Shown here: piece by piece, positions 1 to 5,083 of the stretch
How the letters are laid out: each line of letters begins with the position of its first letter
Numbering within the stretch: position 1 is the first letter of the stretch
From: Bacteroidales bacterium
Lineage (GTDB): Bacteria; Bacteroidota; Bacteroidia; Bacteroidales; UBA7960
DNA length: 5,083 bases
Reading direction: 5' to 3'
NCBI GenBank assembly: GCA_007125275.1
Contig: SLDN01000011.1
Span: 1-5,083, forward strand
Translations under genes and position numbers: made by a program
The notes under the pieces: generated by a model
What the model was told of the DNA's origin: nothing
Database searches by the model: none
Seen by the model: the letters and a program-made list of their open reading frames with translations, nothing else

Positions 1-2
1 AG

Positions 3-1109
3 GTCAAAAAGGCTTACCGTCAGAAGGCGTTGAAGTACCATCCTGACAAAAACCCCGGGGATGCCGGCGCAGAAGCGAATTTTAAAGAGGCTGCTGAGGC
101 CTACGAGGTATTGAGCAATCCTGAGAAAAAATCGCGGTATGACCAGTTTGGTCACGCGGGGATGAGCAATAATTTTGGTGGGGGTTATGGCAGGGGCATG
201 TCGATGGACGACATCTTCAGCCAGTTTGGCGACATTTTTGGTGATGCCTTTGGTGGCGGCTTTGGCGGTGGATTCAGCGGTTTTGGCGGCTCAGGAAGGC
301 GCCCCGGCCGTCGGGCCAACAAAGGGTCAAACCTGCGCATCAAGGTCAAACTCAGCCTTGAGGACATCTTAAACGGTGCTGAGAAAAAAATCAAAGTCAG
401 CAAATATGTTTCCTGCAATTCCTGCAGGGGCACCGGTGCAAAAGATGGAAGTGCTTTTAAGAGCTGTTCAACCTGCGGCGGTGCCGGAAGGGTCACGCGC
501 GTCACCAATACATTTCTCGGCCAGATGCAAACCACTTCTACCTGCCCGAATTGCAGTGGTGAAGGACAAACAATCGAAGACAAATGCTCCAGCTGTTATG
601 GCAATGGCATCATAAAAGCAGAGGAGGTGATCAGCATTAACATTCCTGCCGGCGTTCAGGAAGGGATGCAGTTGGCGCTAAGTGGGAAAGGCAATGCAGC
701 CCCCAGAGGCGGCATCCCCGGCGACCTCATCGTGCTCGTCGAGGAACTGGGGCACGAAAAGCTCATCCGCGACAATATGAACCTGCTGTACGACCATCAT
801 ATCAGCTTCCCGCAAGCCGCGCTGGGCACCAGCATAGAAGTGCCAACACTCGAAGGCAAAGCCCGTATCAAAATAGAACCCGGCACACAAGCAGGCAAGG
901 TGCTGCGACTGAAAGGGAAAGGACTCCCCTCAGTCAATGCATACGGCAGGGGTGACCTGCTGGTAAACATCAACATCTGGACACCACAATCGGTCAGCCA
1001 GGAAGAAAAAGAAATTCTCCAAAAACTGGAGGAATCCGACAACTTCGTGCCCAGACCGAAAAAAAATGATAAGAGCTTCTTTGAACGTATGAAGGATGTC
1101 TTCAACTAA
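3..1109 (+). CDS. dnaJ: Chaperone protein DnaJ (Hsp40), 5' end cut by window edge
   Basis: This is the type I Hsp40 co-chaperone, which binds unfolded clients in the cytoplasm and stimulates ATP hydrolysis by DnaK. The reading frame is open from base 3 at the left edge (VKKAYRQKALKYHPDKNPGD). The first visible residues are already helix II of the J-domain, so roughly the first 20-25 codons lie outside; the TTG at base 30 is an internal Leu, not a start. Seen in order: the HPD motif that contacts DnaK (39-47); a Gly/Phe-rich linker (about 165-295); four zinc-binding CxxCxGxG repeats, CNSCRGTG (414-437), CSTCGGAG (465-488), CPNCSGEG (543-566) and CSSCYGNG (585-608); then the C-terminal substrate-binding domains, including 'GDLLVNINIWTP', to the stop at 1107-1109. 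The 368 visible residues fit the usual total of about 375-390. All key residues are intact. The 14-base gap to the next gene suggests cotranscription; grpE often lies upstream but is not visible here. Confidence 0.97.
   Translation, partial: VKKAYRQKALKYHPDKNPGDAGAEANFKEAAEAYEVLSNPEKKSRYDQFGHAGMSNNFGGGYGRGMSMDDIFSQFGDIFGDAFGGGFGGGFSGFGGSGRRPGRRANKGSNLRIKVKLSLEDILNGAEKKIKVSKYVSCNSCRGTGAKDGSAFKSCSTCGGAGRVTRVTNTFLGQMQTTSTCPNCSGEGQTIEDKCSSCYGNGIIKAEEVISINIPAGVQEGMQLALSGKGNAAPRGGIPGDLIVLVEELGHEKLIRDNMNLLYDHHISFPQAALGTSIEVPTLEGKARIKIEPGTQAGKVLRLKGKGLPSVNAYGRGDLLVNINIWTPQSVSQEEKEILQKLEESDNFVPRPKKNDKSFFERMKDVFN
165..295 (+). repeat. Gly/Phe-rich low-complexity coding stretch of dnaJ
   Basis: Imperfect repeats of Gly-Gly-Gly-Phe codons (densest at about 242-292, protein GGGFGGGFSGFGG) encode the flexible G/F linker between the J-domain and the zinc-finger region. 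This is a normal DnaJ feature that helps control client handling by DnaK. The repeat is in frame and uninterrupted. It is low-complexity coding sequence, not a mobile or regulatory repeat. Confidence 0.75.
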
Positions 1110-1123
1110 CACAACATAACAGG

Positions 1124-2089
1124 ATGAACACCCTCCTAAGAGCCGAAAACATTACCAAGCAATACGCCAACCACAAGGCATTGGACCACGTTAGTCTGCA
1201 GGTACCGGCGCAGAGCATATTTGGGCTGCTGGGTCCGAACGGCGCCGGAAAAACCACACTTATCCGCATCATCAACCAGATAATTGGCCCCGATGAGGGC
1301 AGGATTTTCTTTGGCAACGAAGAGCTTTCGCCAAAACACGTACATCAGATAGGGTACCTCCCCGAAGAAAGGGGGCTTTACAAAAAAATGAAGGTGGGCG
1401 AGCAAGCTCTATACCTGGCCCGGCTGAAAGGACTCAATGCTTACGATGCCAAAAAGATGCTGAAATCATGGTTCGAAAAATTTGACCTGATGCCCTGGTG
1501 GAATAAAAAGGTGGAAGAGCTTTCCAAAGGGATGCAGCAAAAAGTCCAGTTTATCATCACCGTGCTGCACAAACCCAACCTGCTCATTTTCGATGAGCCC
1601 TTCAGCGGCTTTGATCCCATTAACGTCAACCTGCTCAAGGAAGAGATCCTGAAGCTGCGCCGTGATGGGGCAACCATCATTTTCTCCACGCACAACATGA
1701 GTTCTGTGGAAGAGCTATGTGACCATATTGCACTTATCAACAAATCAAAAAAAATACTGGAAGGCACCGTTCATCAAATCCGTAAAGACCACGCCAGCCA
1801 GGTTTACGAAGTAGAGCTGCAGCATGCTGCCAAGCCACTCCGGAGCATTCTTGACGATAACTATTTGATCATCAATGAAGGCATCGAAGAGGGACACCTC
1901 AGGGCACGCATCAAGATAAAAAACAACGCCGGCCCAAACGAACTGCTTCAACTGCTGCTGCCTGAAGGCGAGCTCGTATCTTTCCAAGAGCTTACCCCCG
2001 GCATGAATGACATATTCATCAAGCAGGTTACCGGCAAATTCCCCCTTGAAAATGGCGGGATGAACGGCATTGAAGGCTTCGCAACTTAA
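1124..2089 (+). CDS. ABC transporter ATP-binding protein, NatA/YhaQ-like exporter type
   Basis: This is the cytoplasmic ATPase that powers the permease encoded next to it. The 321-residue protein shows every nucleotide-binding element: an aromatic A-loop (Y14), Walker A GPNGAGKTT (37-45), a Q-loop region IGYLPEERGLY (76-86) with Glu81 where many ABC proteins have Gln, signature LSKGMQQ (133-139) in place of LSGGQ, Walker B LLIFDE (153-158), D-loop SGFDP (161-165) and switch His190 in STHNM. The YLPEERGLY and LSKGMQQK forms are typical of the NatA/YhaQ branch of ABC-2 exporters, so these substitutions are not defects. Residues from about 215 to 305 form an extra C-terminal domain resembling DUF4162, found on such ATPases. 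The ATG at 1124 is chosen because the standard N-terminal strand (LLRAENITKQY) follows at once; no clear Shine-Dalgarno lies ahead. The gene begins 14 bases after dnaJ and ends 27 bases before the permease. Substrate unknown: sodium, drug or lipid export are all possible. Confidence 0.93.
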   Translation: MNTLLRAENITKQYANHKALDHVSLQVPAQSIFGLLGPNGAGKTTLIRIINQIIGPDEGRIFFGNEELSPKHVHQIGYLPEERGLYKKMKVGEQALYLARLKGLNAYDAKKMLKSWFEKFDLMPWWNKKVEELSKGMQQKVQFIITVLHKPNLLIFDEPFSGFDPINVNLLKEEILKLRRDGATIIFSTHNMSSVEELCDHIALINKSKKILEGTVHQIRKDHASQVYEVELQHAAKPLRSILDDNYLIINEGIEEGHLRARIKIKNNAGPNELLQLLLPEGELVSFQELTPGMNDIFIKQVTGKFPLENGGMNGIEGFAT

Positions 2090-2116
2090 AAAACAATTTT
2101 TATCAACAGCATCCGG

Positions 2117-3454
2117 ATGAGCAAAACAGCGATCATAATTAAAAGGGAGTTCCTGAGCAGAGTCAGAAAAAAGTCGTTCCTGGTGATGACCATATTGGGA
2201 CCTGTTTTGATGGCAGCCATCATTATCGTGCCCGTATTCATCGCTCAGCTGTCAGACAGCGACTATAACGTTGCGGTTGTTGACGACAGCTCATTGTTTC
2301 ACGAAAGCTTCACGGATACTGACAACATCAGGTTTACACCGCTGGGTGTTGATGTCGACAATGCTTTGACGCTTATGCACGAGGGCCGGTTTGATGCCGT
2401 GCTCCACATTCCTGAAACAGCCTTCCAGGCACCGTCAAGTTTGCGTCTGTTCTCGGCAAAAAGCATCAACTTCAATGCAAAAATCCTTATAGAGAACATC
2501 CTGAAGCACGATTACGAAAGCATAAAACTTGGCTTGGCCGGCATCGACCCGGAGGTACTCGCGGCCATCGAAACACCCGTAAGGATACAGGCCTTTCGCA
2601 TACAGGATAATGGCGAGCTGACCACCGACTTCCCGGAGATTAGCATGGGACTGGGATTTGTTTCCGGCTTCCTCATATATATATTTATCTTTTTATTTGG
2701 CTCACAAGTACTACGAGGCGTGCTTGAAGAAAAGACCAACCGCATCGTTGAGATCATCGTATCGTCTGTCAAACCATTTCAGCTAATGATGGGGAAAGTG
2801 ATTGGCGTTGGGCTTGTAGGACTGGCACAGTTTCTCATCTGGATCATACTTACTTTTTCCATTGTGGGGATCGTGCAGCTGGCATTGCCTGATATGTTTC
2901 AGTTTACACCTGACGAACAGGTACATATAACCAGTTCACAGTTGCTTAACACAGACGATATCGCAAAACAGAAAGAGCTCATACAGCAGCACAACACTGT
3001 AGGTGGGCAGCTTATGGAAGGGCTGGCGGCCATCAACTTTCCGGTGATGATACTGTCCTTTATTTTCTACTTCATTGGAGGATACCTTCTTTATGCTGCT
3101 TTTTTCGCAGCCATTGGCTCTGCCGTTGACAATGAAAGCGATACACAGCAGTTTATGCTGCCTGTAACCGTGCCGCTGCTTTTTTCCATTATCATGCTTC
3201 AGATGATCATCAATAACCCCTCGGGGCCGGTGGCCTTCTGGATGTCAATCATTCCACTCACTTCTCCCGTTATTATGATGGTGAGGATACCATTTGGCGT
3301 GCCCTATTCGGAAATAGCCTTATCAGCCGGATTACTGATTATGGGCTTCATCTTCACTATCTGGCTTAGCGCCAAGATTTATCGCACCGGCATCCTGATG
3401 TATGGCAAAAAGACGAGCTACCGGGAGCTATGGAAGTGGATCAGGCATTCATAG
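2117..3454 (+). CDS. ABC-2 type permease, NatB/YhaP-like
   Basis: This is the inner-membrane subunit of the exporter, paired with the ATPase 27 bases upstream. In its 445 residues I see a basic cytoplasmic N-terminus (KREFLSRVRKKS), a first membrane helix at about 21-45, then a large domain of some 130 residues (about 46-176), presumably on the periplasmic side. A cluster of hydrophobic segments follows at about 177-199, 228-256, 306-331, 347-364, 374-392 and 400-421, and a basic C-terminal tail. Between the second and third helices lies EEKTNRIVEIIVSSVKP (204-220), a cytoplasmic coupling motif characteristic of the NatB/YhaP branch. One helix at the N-terminus, a large extracytoplasmic loop and a C-terminal helix bundle is the standard plan of this family. 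The start at 2117 puts the conserved KREF segment near the N-terminus. Homologues are often annotated as Na+ exporters, but I cannot infer the substrate. The protein appears complete and intact. Confidence 0.92.
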   Translation: MSKTAIIIKREFLSRVRKKSFLVMTILGPVLMAAIIIVPVFIAQLSDSDYNVAVVDDSSLFHESFTDTDNIRFTPLGVDVDNALTLMHEGRFDAVLHIPETAFQAPSSLRLFSAKSINFNAKILIENILKHDYESIKLGLAGIDPEVLAAIETPVRIQAFRIQDNGELTTDFPEISMGLGFVSGFLIYIFIFLFGSQVLRGVLEEKTNRIVEIIVSSVKPFQLMMGKVIGVGLVGLAQFLIWIILTFSIVGIVQLALPDMFQFTPDEQVHITSSQLLNTDDIAKQKELIQQHNTVGGQLMEGLAAINFPVMILSFIFYFIGGYLLYAAFFAAIGSAVDNESDTQQFMLPVTVPLLFSIIMLQMIINNPSGPVAFWMSIIPLTSPVIMMVRIPFGVPYSEIALSAGLLIMGFIFTIWLSAKIYRTGILMYGKKTSYRELWKWIRHS

Positions 3455-3501
3455 CAAGCCGTTTCACTCTTTCTTAATATCTTTACAAACAAAAAACACA
3501 T
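3455..3501 (+). promoter_or_regulatory. AT-rich gap with a weak Bacteroidota-type -7-like element
   Basis: This is the longest intergenic gap in the + strand cluster and sits ahead of the regulator gene. It contains TATCTTTA (3478-3485), matching seven of the eight defined or free positions of the Bacteroidota -7 consensus TAnnTTTG, followed by an A-rich leader (ACAAACAAAAAACACAT) up to the ATG. No TTTG-type -33 element is visible at the expected distance, so the promoter is only a candidate. The leader fits Shine-Dalgarno-independent starts, in which an A-rich region helps the ribosome. No hairpin terminator for the permease gene is seen. Confidence 0.22.
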
Positions 3502-4677
3502 ATGCCAAAGATCCTTGTCATAGATGACGAAAGCAGCATTCGCAACACGCTGAAAGAGATACTTGAATACGAAAAATATGAAGTAGCGGTGGCTGAGGAT
3601 GCTGAAGAAGCCCTTGAACAGCTGGAGTCAGGACCATTCGACGTGATATTATGCGACGTAAAAATGCCAAAAATGGACGGCATAGAGCTGCTTGCCAAGA
3701 TTCGGGAGATTGATCCGGATGTGGCAGTGGTGATGATTTCCGGACATGGCACTATAGACACCGCTGTAGAAGCGATTAAGAAAGGTGCTTATGACTTTAT
3801 TGCCAAGCCACTTGACCTGAACCGCATGCTGATCACCATCCGCAATGCGATGGATAAGACACAGCTTACCACCGAAACAAAGGTGTTGAAGCGCAAGGTC
3901 AGCAAAACCTATGACATGATTGGCGAATCGGAGGCTATCAACCGGATCAAACAAATGATAGAAAGGGTAGCCGCAACTGATGCGCGGGTTTTCATCACCG
4001 GCGCAAACGGCACCGGCAAAGAGTTGGTAGCCAGGTGGCTGCACGAGCTCAGCAATCGATCCAAGTGCCCATTTATCGAAGTTAATTGTGCTGCCATCCC
4101 ATCTGAGCTGATCGAAAGTGAACTCTTTGGTCATGAAAAAGGCTCTTTTACTTCGGCTGTGAAGCAGAAAAAAGGCAATTTTGAGCTCGCCAGCGGCGGC
4201 ACCATCTTCCTGGATGAGATTGGTGACATGAGCCTTGCCGCACAGGCCAAGGTACTCCGGACGCTGCAGGAGAACAAGATCACCCGTGTAGGCGGCGAAA
4301 AAGAGATCGCCGTTGACGTCAGGGTCGTTGCCGCCACCAACAAAGACATCCAGAAGGAAATCATAGAGGGTCGATTCAGGGAAGACCTTTACCACCGCCT
4401 TAGCGTCATCCTCATTCACGTGCCCGGACTGAACGAGCGCACTGAAGACATCCCTTTGCTGGCGGAGCATTTCCTTCAGCAAGTGCTGGCTGAACAGAGC
4501 ATGCCGCCAAAATCATTCAACAAAGAAGCCTTAGAAGAGCTGCAAAAGATAGAATGGACAGGAAATATCCGCGAGCTGCGCAATGTGGTAGAGCGTTTGG
4601 CCATCCTTTGCGACAAGGAGATCACCGGTGAGGATGTGCAACAGTTTGCGCAACCTCTAAGCAGCAACAAAAGATAA
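3502..4677 (+). CDS. NtrC-like response regulator: receiver plus sigma-54 AAA+ domain, no HTH
   Basis: This is a two-component regulator predicted to activate transcription, probably with sigma-54. The receiver domain (about 1-118) has the acidic pair D8/D9, phospho-acceptor D52 (CDVKMPKMDG), Ser80 at the switch position and K102 followed by Pro. A helical linker (about 119-137, KVLKRKVSKT) leads to the AAA+ domain: Walker A GANGTGKE (167-174), loop GSFTSA (214-219) where the sigma-54-contact motif is normally GAFTGA, Walker B GGTIFLDEIGD (232-242), sensor I AATN (277-280), arginine-finger region FREDLYHRL (292-300) and sensor II WTGNIRELRN (352-361). The protein ends at residue 391, just after the AAA+ lid, so the Fis-type DNA-binding domain of classical NtrC (about 460-470 residues) is absent. 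I recall Bacteroidota homologues with the same loop and length, so this is probably a lineage trait, not a truncation. The ATG at 3502 starts directly at the first receiver strand. No histidine kinase is nearby in the window. Targets unknown. Confidence 0.94.
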   Translation: MPKILVIDDESSIRNTLKEILEYEKYEVAVAEDAEEALEQLESGPFDVILCDVKMPKMDGIELLAKIREIDPDVAVVMISGHGTIDTAVEAIKKGAYDFIAKPLDLNRMLITIRNAMDKTQLTTETKVLKRKVSKTYDMIGESEAINRIKQMIERVAATDARVFITGANGTGKELVARWLHELSNRSKCPFIEVNCAAIPSELIESELFGHEKGSFTSAVKQKKGNFELASGGTIFLDEIGDMSLAAQAKVLRTLQENKITRVGGEKEIAVDVRVVAATNKDIQKEIIEGRFREDLYHRLSVILIHVPGLNERTEDIPLLAEHFLQQVLAEQSMPPKSFNKEALEELQKIEWTGNIRELRNVVERLAILCDKEITGEDVQQFAQPLSSNKR

Positions 4678-5083
4678 CTACTTGTGTATGGGGGTGAGTG
4701 CCTCTGTTTTACGAAAAAACAGCAGCGCATCGTAGCGCAGAGGGACAATGGTGCGCACATACTGTTGCCTGTCGTTTTGCGGATTATAAACAACGCCAAT
4801 GGCCCGGTTGCCACGTGGTTGCATAAAAGCATCATGGGTCCGGTCATCATCGTCAAAGACCAGGTAAAACTTTTCCAGTCCCGTTTGTTCAAAAATATGC
4901 TCAATGCTCCCTGGCGGTGCTGCGGGCACCTGCATTTTCTGCATACTTTCGCCCCACTGTGATCCGGCTTTAACCGTTCCTTTGTAAGTGGCAAAACCTA
5001 CCAGGAAAACATCTTCCGGGCCATGCTCTACCCTGGCCAAATGCCCTATATTTTCCTGTCCTTGCTGGCTCATGGTCGTAAAA
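4678..5083 (-). CDS. Erythromycin esterase family protein, C-terminal part only
   Basis: The gene reads leftwards and stops with TAG at 4680-4678. The visible 134 residues match the C-terminal third of the erythromycin esterase/succinoglycan-biosynthesis family (Ere-like; Pfam 'Erythro_esteras'). Recognisable blocks are ENIGHLARVEHGPEDVFLVGFATYKGTVKAG, then VPAAPPGSIEHIFEQTG and RAIGVVYNPQNDRQQYV, ending in LPLRYDAL-like sequence (here VPLRYDALLFFRKTEAL). An ATG occurs at 5073-5071, but the frame stays open to the window edge (Phe-Thr-Thr before that Met). Family members usually run to about 400 residues or more, so the true start lies off the right side. The catalytic His/Glu residues known for Ere enzymes belong to the missing part, so activity cannot be judged. 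Some members hydrolyse the macrolactone ring and confer macrolide resistance; many chromosomal homologues have no known role. It converges on the regulator gene with no bases between the stop codons. Confidence 0.85.
   Translation of the reverse strand, partial: FTTMSQQGQENIGHLARVEHGPEDVFLVGFATYKGTVKAGSQWGESMQKMQVPAAPPGSIEHIFEQTGLEKFYLVFDDDDRTHDAFMQPRGNRAIGVVYNPQNDRQQYVRTIVPLRYDALLFFRKTEALTPIHK

Noticed and set aside
185..583. 132-codon minus-strand open frame inside dnaJ
   Set aside because: The proline-rich translation is simply the complement of the Gly/Phe-rich and zinc-finger codons of dnaJ.
30..1109. TTG at base 30 as the start of DnaJ
   Set aside because: The same frame is open to the window edge and codes conserved J-domain helix II residues (KKAYRQKAL) before it; the TTG is the Leu just ahead of KYHPDK.
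2088..2101. A-run/T-run inverted repeat (AAAAAACAATTTTT) after the ATPase gene as a terminator
   Set aside because: The stem would be about five A-T pairs with a tiny loop and no G-C pairs, far too weak, and it lies within an evident ATPase-permease operon.
4069..4158. Regulator as a degraded or frameshifted pseudogene because of GSFTSA and the missing HTH
   Set aside because: All other catalytic motifs are intact and in one frame, the end is a clean TAA just after a complete AAA+ lid, and I recall homologues of the same design.
3649..4482. 277-codon open frame on the minus strand
   Set aside because: It lies wholly inside the regulator gene, antisense to strongly conserved receiver and AAA+ motifs, and its translation resembles no family I recognise; it is a by-product of codon use.
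4684..4962. 92-codon plus-strand open frame right after the regulator
   Set aside because: It is antisense to the Ere-like coding sequence and shows no family resemblance or start signal.
4476..4994. 172-codon minus-strand open frame across the convergent junction
   Set aside because: It overlaps both the regulator and the Ere-like gene in a different frame, and its Ser/Cys-rich translation shows no domain; the 4678-5083 frame holds the recognisable protein.

Overview
The window looks like ordinary chromosomal DNA from a member of the Bacteroidota. This rests on three points. The response regulator reads like a regulator type I know from that phylum, with a GSFTSA loop, no C-terminal helix-turn-helix and a 'KVLKRKVSKT' linker. 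The ABC pair has the 'YLPEERGLYKKMKVGEQ' ATPase style and an 'EEKTNRIVEIIVSSVKP' permease motif, both common there. The start codons are preceded by A-rich sequence without a clear Shine-Dalgarno motif, as is usual in that phylum. The lineage is an inference from recalled family features, with no database search behind it.

Layout: four genes run left to right on the + strand and one runs in from the right on the - strand. Bases 3-1109 hold dnaJ (Hsp40 co-chaperone), missing only its first twenty or so codons beyond the left edge. After 14 bases comes an ABC exporter ATPase (1124-2089), then after 27 bases its ABC-2 type permease (2117-3454). After 47 bases comes an NtrC-like response regulator with receiver and AAA+ domains (3502-4677). 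The stop codon of the regulator directly abuts the stop codon of a convergent gene (4678-5083, - strand). That gene encodes the C-terminal third of an erythromycin esterase/succinoglycan-biosynthesis family protein and runs off the right edge. There are no gene-free stretches over 50 bases, and I see no RNA gene, mobile element, CRISPR array or strong terminator.

How the genes may work together: the tight same-strand spacing suggests that dnaJ and the ABC pair are cotranscribed. The ATPase and permease almost certainly form one exporter of the NatAB/YhaQP type, whose substrate cannot be read from sequence. The regulator follows a slightly longer, AT-rich gap and may have its own promoter. No cognate histidine kinase lies in the window. 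The regulator has intact phosphorylation and ATPase residues but no DNA-binding domain, and its sigma-54-contact loop departs from GAFTGA; it is the most interesting item here. I found no convincing evidence of a previously undescribed system.
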